Shown here: positions 25,267 to 33,075 of the stretch, one piece after another
How the letters are laid out: each line of letters opens with the position of its first letter
How positions within the stretch are numbered: position 1 is the stretch's first letter
Assembly: GCA_039923855.1 (NCBI GenBank)
Contig: JBDTBW010000007.1
Location: 1 to 64,000 of the forward strand
Direction of reading: 5' to 3'
DNA length: 64,000 bases
Source: 66-474 sp039923855
GTDB taxonomy: Bacteria; Pseudomonadota; Gammaproteobacteria; Xanthomonadales; Rhodanobacteraceae
Position numbers and translations under genes: made by a program
The notes under the pieces: model-generated
The model's input: only the letters and a program-made list of their open reading frames with translations
Databases searched by the model: none
Told to the model about the DNA's origin: nothing

Positions 25267-26614
25267 GTGCGACGGGGCGGGATTACAAAGCGGCTGGATG
25301 CAAAGTGGCTCGCCTTCGGCAAGCCACCTTCTTGGCGTTACCCGACGCAGACGCTTGGCGAGCTCACCATTACCGAACCTGATTACGGTTCTGGCGCTCG
25401 CGCAATTGCGATGCAAACGCAATTGGATCCTCGGTACATACGCATCACAGATTTTAATAACGACGGCATCCAGGACGACAACGAATACACAACGCCGGAG
25501 ATTGTCGAGACGAACTGCTTTCTCGAGGCCAACGATATGCTGTTTGCCCGAAGTGGGGCGACAGTCGGGAAGACTTACTTGCATGAGGATGTCTCACATC
25601 CTGCGGTATTCGCTGGTTACTGCATCCGCTTCAGCTTCGATGCGGAGGAAGTACTTCCTCGTTTCGTCTGGTTGTTTACCAAAAGCGCAGCATTTACCCA
25701 CTGGGTTCAAACAGTTCAGAGGCCATCTGGGCAGCCGAATATCAACAAGCAGGAGTTCAAATCCGTTGAGATACCAGTTCCGCCGCTCGCCAAACAGCGT
25801 GAACTGGTGGACGCGATGGAAGCCGCACGCGCCGCGCGGCGCGCCAAGCTGGCCGAGGCCGATGCGCTGCTGGCCGGCATGGACGCGTATCTGTTGGAAA
25901 CGCTCGGACTTGCGTCGCCACCCGGAAAACCCGCGCAAGGCTTTTGCGATCCCGCTTGGTGCAATCACTGGCAAGAGGTTTGATCCCCCTGCGTATCTAC
26001 CGCTGGTTGGTCATTCGACAACCCGCGGAATCACGGTATGCGATCTACAGGACTTGGCGGGCATTGATATAAACGTTGCCGATAAGCCGGTGAGCGACAA
26101 CGAACTGGTTCCATATGTTTGACTTCCCGAATGTGGCTTGACTGAAGTGCGTGAAGTGGCGATGCGTCCGTATCGCGAGGTCAAGGGGCGCAGCGTTGTT
26201 CATCCTGGGGACATTCTGTTCGCGTGCATTGAACCCAGCGTTTTCAACAAGAAGTACGTATTCGATGAACACCTGCAAAGCCATGCATTCGCATACACCT
26301 CGACGGAGTTTTACGTAGTCACGCCGCGAGCCGGCAAGGTCGTGCCTGAATATCTTTATGCGATGTTCTTCTGCTCATTCGCTTTTGCCCAAACGAAGGG
26401 CAAGACAACAGGCTCGTCCGGGCGTCGGCGGCTTGATCCGGAGATGTTCCGTACTCTGCAGATTCCTGTTCCGGACAAGGCAGCTCAGCAGACCATCTCC
26501 ACCGAAATTCGCCGCCGCCGCGAGCGTGCGCGCGCGCTGCGCGCGGAAGCGGAAAGCGGTTGGGCGCAAGCCAAGCGCTGGTTCGAGCAGCAGCTGCTGG
26601 GGCCGGCGCCGTGA
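25267..26614 (+). pseudogene. HsdS-like specificity subunit, frameshift plus nonsense codon
   Basis: Two target-recognition modules are recognisable. The first (RRGGITKRLDAKW to VEIPVPPLAKQRELVDAMEAARAARR) ends with the central conserved helix. After PPGKP an extra C near 25930 shifts the frame; reading continues KAFAIPLGAITGKRFDPPAY. Then an in-frame TGA at 26120-26122 interrupts VPYV*LPECGLTEV, most simply a GGA-to-TGA change. The second module (HPGDILFACIEPSVFNKKYV) ends with a second conserved helix QQTISTEIRRRRERARALRAEAE. The GTG at 25267 is a possible start. Loss by both an indel and a substitution argues for real inactivation. Confidence 0.85.
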
Positions 26615-27152
26615 CGGTTCTGCATTGCAGCGCGAAATTGTTGAAGCGGCTGCGCCAGCCGAGCCGCCGGAGCCAGCGCTGCACGACAATCCGCTGGGCG
26701 AGTGGTACGGCGACATCGACTTCATTGACCGCCAGCCGTTCGTGCTGCTGATCAACGCGGCGACAGGGTTGGTGCTGGTGCTGCCCGGCCGCGCCGAGCA
26801 TCTGCGCGACATCGAGGCTATCGCTGCGGGGCAGTTGTGGATGCTGATGAATATGCTGGGCGTGGGCGGTGCCTTGGCCGACGCCGAAGTGGACGCTTGG
26901 TCGCGCACGCAATTCGCGCGCACCACCAACCGCAGCATGGTGGCATCCATGAATCAACGAAAATTCGAGGCATGGACGCAATTCGCCTACAACGAGCGCA
27001 CCGCGTTCGAAACTGCGCAGCGCTTGCTGGAAACGCCGTTCAGTCGCATGGAACTGGGCCGCGGATTTCACTTCGCCGCCGATCTGGTTCGCGCGCGGTT
27101 GCAACCGGCGGACCGGATCATCCCAATGCAGGCAAGCCGAACGCCGCATTGA
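26611..27152 (+). pseudogene. DUF6933-family protein, frameshifted
   Basis: A GTG start overlaps the specificity-gene stop by four bases (GTGA) and encodes TVLHCSAKLLKRLRQP. A missing base near 26655-26665 shifts the frame; the remainder reads AEPPEPALHDNPLGEWYGDI through TTNRSMVASMNQRKFEAW and ETAQRLLETPFSRMELG. The family pattern (CxxKLLKRL, GxWYxx, NRSxxGSMN) is that of DUF6933, a short cytosolic family of unknown function often found as a lone gene. The overlap suggests that it was co-transcribed with the restriction-modification genes. Confidence 0.7.
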
Positions 27153-27176
27153 GCGCAATTGGATCGCGCACGGTTG

Positions 27177-27677
27177 TCACCCCTCGATCACATGCAGCGC
27201 GGCGTTGCCGCCGCGCACCGCATCGGCGACCAGACGCTTGTCGAAGCTGGCGAGTTTGCCGCCGTGCTTGACGGCCAGCGCGAGCAGGTAGGTGTCGGTG
27301 ATCTGATGGGGTGTCAGCAGCCGCGTGGCATCGACGATCCGGGCATCGAGCAAACTGAGATCGTCCTGCCAGAAGCAATGCCCGGGCCGGGCGCGGACGC
27401 TGACCAGCGAAGGCGCGACTTTGGCAGGTGAACCGGGCCCGGTCGGATAACGGGGATGGCCGACGATGCGCAGCACACTGTTTTCGGTCAACGGGCAAGT
27501 CGCCCAGGCCGCGCGGTGTTGCGCCAGCCATTGGTGCGCGATCAGGTGGTGACTGTGTTTCGGATCGATCAAGGCGATCAGCACATTGACGTCGAGCAGA
27601 CAGGGCTGCGGGTCAGCGCGCCATGAGCCCGCGGCCTCGCGGACGCCGCGATGGCCGATAGCGCGAGGGGCGCCCAT
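27177..27677 (-). CDS. vapC: VapC-type PIN-domain toxin
   Basis: About 166 residues. The PIN domain starts at CLLDVNVLIALIDP (first acidic residue Asp), has the conserved Glu in CPLTENSVLRIV, and C-terminal acidic residues in QITDTYLLALAVKHGGKLASFDKRL. VapC toxins cleave tRNA or rRNA in a metal-dependent manner. The ATG at 27677 shares one base with the vapB stop (TGATG), which supports it. It gives an N-terminal extension of about 26 residues before the PIN core that most VapC proteins lack. It appears intact. Confidence 0.9.
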   Translation of the reverse strand: MGAPRAIGHRGVREAAGSWRADPQPCLLDVNVLIALIDPKHSHHLIAHQWLAQHRAAWATCPLTENSVLRIVGHPRYPTGPGSPAKVAPSLVSVRARPGHCFWQDDLSLLDARIVDATRLLTPHQITDTYLLALAVKHGGKLASFDKRLVADAVRGGNAALHVIEG

Positions 27678-27916
27678 CAAGGCAACCGATCGAGTTCGTC
27701 GCGGAGTTTGTTGACCATTTCCAGCGTGACGGGCTTGGCTCCGGGCCGCACCGGCAGCAATCGGATGCCGTTACGGAATTTCGGCACGGGTTCTTCAGGC
27801 GTCAACGATTTGCGGGCGAGTTCGGACACGACTTCCCCCAGACTCTTGCGCTGCTGCTGCGCCAGCGCGCGGGCCATGGCCAGCACGTCGTCGTCGATGG
27901 CAAGGGTGGTGCGCAT
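27677..27916 (-). CDS. vapB: VapB-type ribbon-helix-helix antitoxin
   Basis: 79 residues from the ATG at 27916 (MRTTLAIDDDVLAMARALA); upstream in-frame ATGs read into the ahcY leader and are not favoured. The N-terminal RHH DNA-binding motif is followed by a proline-rich tail (TPEEPVPKFRNGIRLLPV) that should occupy the VapC active site. Translation is coupled to vapC. The complex probably represses its own promoter, which points away from the SAH riboswitch. Confidence 0.88.
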   Translation of the reverse strand: MRTTLAIDDDVLAMARALAQQQRKSLGEVVSELARKSLTPEEPVPKFRNGIRLLPVRPGAKPVTLEMVNKLRDELDRLP

Positions 27917-28000
27917 GGTGATTCTCGTCTCTTGCGTAGCACGAGCATCACGCATCACGCATCAAATTGCAACCTATATCCTTTCATCGCGACGAAAAGA

Positions 28001-28006
28001 TATAAT
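28001..28006 (+). promoter_or_regulatory. -10 box of the ahcY promoter
   Basis: A perfect TATAAT hexamer starts 13 bases before the P1 stem of the SAH riboswitch, so transcription should begin at the aptamer. No convincing -35 at 17-base spacing is visible. Confidence 0.6.
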
Positions 28007-28014
28007 GTGCGTCT

Positions 28015-28100
28015 GCCCGCCGAGGGGCGCTGCAAGTCCGGTCTGTCGCTGACAGGCAACGGATCAGGCTCGGCGAGCGCTCGCGATGCAACGGCGCCCG
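28015..28100 (+). ncRNA. S-adenosylhomocysteine (SAH) riboswitch in the ahcY leader
   Basis: The element shows the SAH aptamer consensus. P1 is GCCGAG (28019-28024) paired with CTCGGC (28069-28074). The conserved GGGGCGCTGCAA follows, then a P2 hairpin (TCCG/CGGA with CTGTC/GACAG). The pseudoknot is formed by GGGCGC (28025-28030) and GCGCCC (28094-28099). SAH riboswitches turn on ahcY when toxic SAH accumulates. The gene 80 bases downstream is ahcY, which fits exactly. Confidence 0.92.
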
Positions 28101-28139
28101 TAAGTCTGAGCGATCCTGCAAGGTTCGCCCCCACCACAA

Positions 28140-28163
28140 CCCTCTCCCGCAAGCGGGAGAGGG
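28140..28163. repeat. Single REP-like hairpin, family A copy 9, in the ahcY leader
   Basis: CCCTCTCCCGC/GCGGGAGAGGG forms a strong stem between the SAH aptamer and the GGAG ribosome site at 28172-28175. It may form part of the riboswitch expression platform; this is inferred. Confidence 0.7.
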
Positions 28164-28182
28164 AGACATACGGAGCAATGCC

Positions 28183-29613
28183 ATGAACGCTGTCGCCAAA
28201 GATTCCGCACAACACGACTACAAAGTCCGCGATCTGTCGCTGGCCGAGCTCGGCCGCAAGCGCATCCGGATGGCCGAGCAGGAAATGCCGGGGCTGATGC
28301 AAATCCGCGCGCGCTACGCGCCGCAGAAGCCGCTCGACGGCGTGCGCGTGACCGGCTCGCTGCACATGACCAAGGAAACCGCGGTGCTGATCGAGACGCT
28401 GGCAGCACTCGGCGCCTCGGTGCGCTGGGCTTCGTGCAATATTTTTTCCACGCAGGACGATGCCGCCGCCGCGATTGCAGCAAGCGGCATTCCGGTGTTC
28501 GCGTGGAAAGGCGAAACGCTGGAAGAGTATTGGCAATGCACGCTGGATGCGTTGACGCATCCGGACATGCGCGGCCCGGAGCTGATCGTGGACGACGGCG
28601 GCGACGCGACCTTGCTGATCCACAAGGGCGTGGAGATGGAAGACGGCGACAAGTGGGTCGATGCGCCCGGCGTCAACCACGAGGAGCAGGTCATCAAGGA
28701 TCTGTTGAAGCGCACGAGCAGCGAGCGCCCCGGTTTCTGGAAAAAAGTGGCGAGCGAATGGCGCGGCGTTTCCGAGGAAACCACCACCGGCGTGCATCGC
28801 CTCTATCAGATGATGGAAGCGGGAAAACTTTTGGTCCCGGCGATCAACGTCAACGATTCGGTGACCAAGTCGAAATTCGACAATCTGTACGGTTGTCGCG
28901 AATCGCTGGCCGACGGCATCAAACGCGCGACCGACCTGATGGTCGCCGGAAAAGTTGCCGTGGTGTGCGGCTACGGCGACGTCGGCAAGGGCTGCGCGCA
29001 TTCGCTGAAAGGTTTCGGCGCGCGCGTGATCGTCACCGAGATCGATCCGATCAACGCGCTGCAAGCGGCGATGGAAGGTTTCCAGGTCGCGACCGTCGAG
29101 GACACACTCGGCATCGCCGATATCTACGTCACCACCACCGGCAACCGTGACGTGATCACGCTGGAACACATGCAGCGCATGAAGAACAACGCCCTGGTGT
29201 GCAATATCGGCCACTTCGACAACGAGATCCAGGTCGATCGCCTGCAGAAGGACGCGCGCATCAAGCACGAAAACATCAAGCCGCAAGTCGATCGCTACAC
29301 GTTCTCTGGCGGCAACAGCATTTACCTTTTGGCGGAAGGGCGGCTGGTGAACCTGGGCTGCGCGCACGGCCATCCGGCGTTCGTGATGTCGAACTCGTTC
29401 TCCAACCAGACCTTGGCGCAAATCGATTTGTGGGCGAACAAGGACACTTACGAGAAGACCGTGTATCGCCTGTCGAAGAAACTCGACGAGGAAGTCGCGC
29501 GCCTGCATCTGGAGCAGATCGGCGTCAAGCTCACGCGCCTGACCCCGGACCAGGCGGCGTATCTTGGCGTGGATGTGGATGGGCCGTACAAGCCCGAGCA
29601 TTATCGGTATTGA
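28183..29613 (+). CDS. ahcY: Adenosylhomocysteinase (SAH hydrolase)
   Basis: 476 residues, the bacterial length class with the roughly 40-residue insertion (KGVEMEDGDKWVDAPGVNHE region). The substrate-binding start VTGSLHMTKETAVLIETL, NAD-binding Rossmann motif VCGYGDVGKGCA, INVNDSVTKSKFDN with catalytic Lys, and the C-terminal KPEHYRY are complete. It hydrolyses SAH to adenosine and homocysteine, relieving product inhibition of methyltransferases. Expression is under the SAH riboswitch immediately upstream. It follows metK in the pathway and is followed by metF. Confidence 0.98.
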   Translation: MNAVAKDSAQHDYKVRDLSLAELGRKRIRMAEQEMPGLMQIRARYAPQKPLDGVRVTGSLHMTKETAVLIETLAALGASVRWASCNIFSTQDDAAAAIAASGIPVFAWKGETLEEYWQCTLDALTHPDMRGPELIVDDGGDATLLIHKGVEMEDGDKWVDAPGVNHEEQVIKDLLKRTSSERPGFWKKVASEWRGVSEETTTGVHRLYQMMEAGKLLVPAINVNDSVTKSKFDNLYGCRESLADGIKRATDLMVAGKVAVVCGYGDVGKGCAHSLKGFGARVIVTEIDPINALQAAMEGFQVATVEDTLGIADIYVTTTGNRDVITLEHMQRMKNNALVCNIGHFDNEIQVDRLQKDARIKHENIKPQVDRYTFSGGNSIYLLAEGRLVNLGCAHGHPAFVMSNSFSNQTLAQIDLWANKDTYEKTVYRLSKKLDEEVARLHLEQIGVKLTRLTPDQAAYLGVDVDGPYKPEHYRY

Positions 29614-29650
29614 TGCGGGAAGTGGGAAATAGGGAGTAGGAAATAGGAGA
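29614..29650 (+). repeat. Purine-rich degenerate heptamer tract (family E), left of the four-helix gene
   Basis: Repeated GGGAAGT/GGGAAAT/AGGGAGT/AGGAAAT units run from just after the ahcY stop to the start of the next gene. The complementary pyrimidine tract lies at 30028-30060, after that gene. Confidence 0.65.
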
Positions 29651-29655
29651 GCCGT

Positions 29656-30027
29656 GTGGTCTTGAAGCCAGGCCATTACCAACTGGAAGTCTGGCAAGAG
29701 GCCATGCGTCTTGTCCGTAAGGTGTATCTGCTTTCCGAAGACATGTCGGAAAAAGAACGTTTCGGACTTCAGAGCCAATTGCGACGAGCAGCGATAAGTG
29801 TGCCATCCAATATCGCGGAAGGGGCGGCTCACGGAAGCAAGCAGGAATATGTGCGTTTTCTGCAAATCGCGCGCGCTTCATTGATGGAACTCGATACCCA
29901 ACTCTGGTTGAGCCAGGATTTGGGCTACTTTCAATACGAGGACGAGATCAAGAGTTCGATGGAATCTGTGTTTGTCAAACTCAATGGGTTGATTCGTTCG
30001 AAACAAAGTGGGGGCAAAAACAAGTGA
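29656..30027 (+). CDS. Four-helix-bundle protein (23S rRNA intervening-sequence protein family)
   Basis: 123 residues from a GTG at 29656, with AGGAGA five bases upstream. The family signature is clear: LEVWQEAMRLVRKVYLLSEDM, ERFGLQSQLRRAAISVPSNIAEGAA, and EYVRFLQIARASLMELDTQL. These small proteins form pentameric four-helix bundles of unknown function. They are widespread as solitary genes outside rRNA. Here the gene is framed by inverted purine/pyrimidine tracts, and its stop overlaps the metF start (GTGA), so it appears to have been inserted between ahcY and metF. Confidence 0.88.
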   Translation: MVLKPGHYQLEVWQEAMRLVRKVYLLSEDMSEKERFGLQSQLRRAAISVPSNIAEGAAHGSKQEYVRFLQIARASLMELDTQLWLSQDLGYFQYEDEIKSSMESVFVKLNGLIRSKQSGGKNK

Positions 30028-30875
30028 AGCCCACTCCCCCCTCCCCACTCCCCACTCCCGTTTCTCTCGAATTCTTCCCGCCCAAAAACGACGAGCAGCG
30101 CGCGCAACTCGAGCGCGCGCTGCCGCGGCTGAAGGCGCTGGCGCCGGAATATGTCAGTGTCACCTTCGGCGCGGGTGGTTCGACGCTGACCCACACGCCG
30201 CGTACCGTCCGGCACCTGCGCGATGAACACGAGTTGGAAGTGGCGCCACACGTATCGTGCATGGGTGGCACCCGCGAGGAGATCGGCGCGTTGCTGGATG
30301 ACTATCGCGCGTTGGGTTGCCGGCGGCTGGTTGCGCTGCGTGGCGATCTGCCGTCGGGCATGGGCCACAGCGGCGATTTCCGTTACGCCGCGGATCTCGT
30401 TGCGTTCATTCGCGAACATTCCGGCGATCATTTTCATATCGAAGTTGCCTGTTACCCGGAATGCCACCCGCAATCCGACGATGCGCGGGTGGACCTGCGC
30501 CATTTCAAGGCCAAGGTGCAGGCCGGCGCGGACGGCGCGATCACGCAGTATTTCTACAATGCGGATGGCTATTTCCGTTTCGTCGAGGACGCGCGGGGTG
30601 CGGGTATCGAGATTCCGATCGTGCCGGGTGTGATGCCGATCTCGAACTTCGCGCAACTGAAACGTTTCTCCGATCTGTGCGGCGCGGAAATCCCGCGCTG
30701 GATCGGCAAACGCATGGCGGCCTATGGCGACGACGCCGAGGCAATACGCGAATTCGGCGCGGATATCGTCGCCGCACTGTGCCGAAGATTGCTGGACGGC
30801 GGCGCGCCGGGACTGCATCTGTACACGCTCAATCGCGCGCGCGCGAGCAGCGCGGTGCTGGAACGATTGGCATAG
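30024..30875 (+). CDS. metF: 5,10-methylenetetrahydrofolate reductase
   Basis: 283 residues. The TIM-barrel core has SLEFFPPKN, VSVTFGAGGS, FAD-contact HVSCMGG, LRGDLPSGMG, EVACYPECHPQ and FNYFYNADGYF-equivalent TQYFYNADGYF. It reduces 5,10-methylene-THF to 5-methyl-THF for methionine synthesis. The first 12 residues (MKPTPPSPLPTP) are encoded by a pyrimidine-rich repeat tract. No ATG, GTG or TTG exists in frame between that tract and SLEFFPPKN, so the start is the GTG at 30024 that overlaps the preceding stop. Translation is therefore coupled to the four-helix gene. Confidence 0.95.
   Translation: MKPTPPSPLPTPVSLEFFPPKNDEQRAQLERALPRLKALAPEYVSVTFGAGGSTLTHTPRTVRHLRDEHELEVAPHVSCMGGTREEIGALLDDYRALGCRRLVALRGDLPSGMGHSGDFRYAADLVAFIREHSGDHFHIEVACYPECHPQSDDARVDLRHFKAKVQAGADGAITQYFYNADGYFRFVEDARGAGIEIPIVPGVMPISNFAQLKRFSDLCGAEIPRWIGKRMAAYGDDAEAIREFGADIVAALCRRLLDGGAPGLHLYTLNRARASSAVLERLA
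30028..30060 (-). repeat. Pyrimidine-rich tract (family E), inside the metF 5' end
   Basis: Degenerate CCCCACT/CCCCTCC units are complementary in type to the purine tract at 29614-29650. The tract encodes the Pro/Thr-rich start of MetF. Confidence 0.6.
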
Positions 30876-30932
30876 GTTTACGTGTAATGCGCGCCCGGCG
30901 TTTTCGACAACAGCACGCTTTATGATGACGCG

Positions 30933-31571
30933 ATGCGCGCCTCCGCCCTGATCATCTTCGCCTTGTTCGCACTGGCCAGCGTGCCGCGGGTCGCGCGGGC
31001 GCAGATTAATGCCTGCATCGGCGCGCACGGCGAGCGCGTCTACACCGATCAACCGTGCGCAGGCTCGGCGGAGTCGAGCGCGGTTTCTCGCGACTCGGAT
31101 TCCGGCGGCGGGACCGGCTATCTCAATGCCACCTGCCCCGCATCGCCGGAGGAATTGCGCGACCGCGTCGCCGGCGCGTTCGCCAGCGACGATCCGAATA
31201 TCCTGTCCGGGTTGCTGCTGTGGGGCGGCGTCGATCACCAAACCGCCAGCGCGCGAATGCGCGATTTCAAACGCTGGCTGCAACGCCCGCTGGTGGGCGT
31301 CACCATCAGCGGCGCATCTGCGTCACCGCCGCCATCCAGACCATCGGGCGATCCTTTCGACGAAGACGGCTCCGCATTCAACGATGCGTTGCCCAGCGAC
31401 GCCCGCGCCGGCGATCCACAACCCGGCGACGCCGATTACGCGCCACGGCATCCGGACAGCTTGACAGTGCTTACGCAGTCGCGTGGCGGCAATCTCGACG
31501 GCGACGGCGCGCCGGGTGCGCGTCGCTTCGGCGTGGTCGCCAGAGGCGGTTGCTGGTGGCTGACTTTTTAA
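30933..31571 (+). CDS. Exported hypothetical protein with DUF4124-like N-terminus
   Basis: 212 residues. A signal peptide (MRASALIIFALFALASVPRVARA) is followed by NACIGAHGERVYTDQPCAG, the C-x-G-x-x-G-x-x-x-Y-T-D-x-P-C pattern of DUF4124-like periplasmic proteins. The middle has a helical region (CPASPEELRDRVAGAF to RMRDFKRWL) and the end is Pro/Asp/Gly-rich, closing with GGCWWLTF. The function is unknown. A TATGAT box at 30921-30926 lies six bases before the ATG, suggesting a leaderless transcript. Confidence 0.8.
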   Translation: MRASALIIFALFALASVPRVARAQINACIGAHGERVYTDQPCAGSAESSAVSRDSDSGGGTGYLNATCPASPEELRDRVAGAFASDDPNILSGLLLWGGVDHQTASARMRDFKRWLQRPLVGVTISGASASPPPSRPSGDPFDEDGSAFNDALPSDARAGDPQPGDADYAPRHPDSLTVLTQSRGGNLDGDGAPGARRFGVVARGGCWWLTF

Positions 31572-31668
31572 ATCGATAACCATCAACTTCAAGAATTACC
31601 CCTTCGCAGGCCATGGATGACCGTCAACAAAGTGAGCTTCAGCGCCGTGCATGACGCCGAGCATCGCA

Positions 31669-31855
31669 GCGCCAAGCGGGAGCAAGGCGCGCATGCCCGA
31701 GCACAGGGACGTGCGAGTTCGCGCCGGCCCGCTTGGCGCGAGAAGCGCAGGGCAGTCGAGACAACACGATGTTGTCGAGACCGTCATGCCCGCGCGCAAT
31801 GGCTTTGGTTACTTTCCCCGAAAGGAAAGTAACTCCGCTCGCGGCAGCGAGCGGA
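31669..31855 (-). repeat. Structured intergenic element, family C copy 1
   Basis: Reading the minus strand, four hairpins follow in order. s1 is a 9-pair stem TCCGCTCGC/GCGAGCGGA (31834-31855). s2 is a 10-pair stem GTTACTTTCC/GGAAAGTAAC (31808-31833). s3 is CAACATCGTGTTG (31762-31774). s4 is a 12-pair stem GCGCCAAGCGGG/CCCGCTTGGCGC (31669-31739) enclosing GCACGTCCCTGTGC. Copy 2 at 50756-50935 has the same order and spacing with different stem sequences. The surrounding stretch 31572-32038 contains no gene. Confidence 0.75.
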
Positions 31856-31939
31856 ACTAGGAAATCTTGCGGAAGAGCTGGATTACTAGTGCCATCCTTG
31901 GCGCTCGCCCTTCGGGCCACCTCCGGTGTTCTGCTTCGG

Positions 31940-31993
31940 CATCCTGCCTTCGCAGTCCGGGTTCCGCGCTGCGCGCGGCTCCGGAATGACGAG
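31940..31993. repeat. Family D-like palindromic repeat before ilvE
   Basis: A TCCGGGTTCCGCGC/GCGCGGCTCCGGA imperfect palindrome ends in GAATGACGAG, the same end as the repeats around the GIY-YIG gene. It lies 40 bases upstream of the ilvE ribosome site. Confidence 0.5.
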
Positions 31994-32038
31994 AGAGAAG
32001 GGTGTGCGGTTATCATGCGGGTTTGCAAGGAGATGCAC

Positions 32039-32959
32039 ATGCCCGCGCAAACCTATCCCGAATGGATCTGGCACAACGGCGCGGTCAAGCCGTGGGCGGA
32101 AGCGACCGTGCATGTGATGGCGCATGCGCTGCATTACGGATCGTCGGTGTTCGAGGGCATCCGCAGCTACAAGACGCCGGACGGCGCCGCGATCTTTCGC
32201 CTCGGCGATCATTTGAAACGCTTGTATCATTCGGCGAAGATCTACGACATCGCGATTCCGTATTCGCACGAGCAGCTCGCCGATGCTTGCCGCGATGTCT
32301 TGCGGCGCAATGAATTGCAGCAGGCGTATCTGCGGCCGTTGGTGTTTCGCGGCCTTGGCGGGTTTGGTCTGTCCGCGGAGACGCCGACCGACGTTGCGAT
32401 CGGAGCGTGGCCGATGGGTCCGTATCTCGGGCCGGAAGCGCTGGAGAACGGCATCACCGCGTGCGTGTCGAGTTGGCAGCGGATGGCGCCCAACACCATC
32501 CCGACCGGTGCCAAGGCCGGCGGCAATTATCTTTCGGGGCAATTGATCGCGCGCGAAGCGCGGCGACTGGGTTTCGGCGAAGGCATCGCGCTGGCCTCGA
32601 CCGGATTGCTCTCCGAGGGCGCGGGTGAAAATCTTTTTCTGGTGTTCGATGGCGCGCTGCACACGCCGCCGGTCAGCGCCGCGCTGTTGAACGGCATCAC
32701 CCGCGACACGCTGATCACGCTGGCGCGGGAAAACGATATCGAAATCGTGCAGCGCGATCTGCCGCGCGAATATCTTTATCTCGCCGACGAGGTTTTCATG
32801 TGCGGCACCGCGGCGGAAGTCACCCCGATCCGCGAGGTCGACGGCAAGCCGGTCGGTACGGGCAAAACCGGTCCGGTGACCCGCAAGATGCAGGACTTGT
32901 TCTTCGGCCTGTTCGACGGGCGCACGCAAGATAAATGGGGTTGGTTGGAGAAGGTGTAA
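32039..32959 (+). CDS. ilvE: Branched-chain amino acid aminotransferase
   Basis: 306 residues from the ATG at 32039, six bases after AAGGAG; an ATG six bases upstream is too close to that site. The long frame before it crosses repeats. The class IV PLP fold is clear: WHNGAVKPWAEATVHVMAHALHYGSSVFEGIRSY, PLP Lys in GAKAGGNYLSGQL, GAGENLF and CGTAAEVTPI. It transfers amino groups between glutamate and leucine, isoleucine or valine. It stands alone and is convergent with the sensor kinase gene. Confidence 0.96.
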   Translation: MPAQTYPEWIWHNGAVKPWAEATVHVMAHALHYGSSVFEGIRSYKTPDGAAIFRLGDHLKRLYHSAKIYDIAIPYSHEQLADACRDVLRRNELQQAYLRPLVFRGLGGFGLSAETPTDVAIGAWPMGPYLGPEALENGITACVSSWQRMAPNTIPTGAKAGGNYLSGQLIAREARRLGFGEGIALASTGLLSEGAGENLFLVFDGALHTPPVSAALLNGITRDTLITLARENDIEIVQRDLPREYLYLADEVFMCGTAAEVTPIREVDGKPVGTGKTGPVTRKMQDLFFGLFDGRTQDKWGWLEKV

Positions 32960-32961
32960 AA

Positions 32962-33075
32962 GCGGAAGTCGGCAGTAGGAAGTTGGAAATAAAAAAAACA
33001 ACCGATGACACCCCTATTGTTCTCCATTGTTTCGCATCCAGATTTTCAGCCCTCTACTTCCTACTTCCCGCTCTG
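32962..33075. repeat. Inverted purine/pyrimidine tracts (family E) between convergent genes
   Basis: GGAAGTCGGCAGTAGGAAGT (32966-32985) faces CTACTTCCTACTTCCCGCT (33055-33073), about 70 bases apart. The right tract overlaps the last codons of the sensor kinase gene, which end at 33061. Confidence 0.5.

Noticed and set aside
23416..27152. HsdR restriction subunit in the R-M block
   Set aside because: No DEAD/helicase motor motifs in any frame; the only nuclease-like domain is fused to the methylase.
27955..29865. 636-codon open frame antisense to ahcY
   Set aside because: Shadow of ahcY; it also crosses the SAH riboswitch and has Arg/His-rich composition without any domain.
31733..32038. Long N-terminal extension of the ilvE reading frame
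   Set aside because: It runs through family C and D repeats; AAGGAG and the family's N-terminus place the start at 32039.
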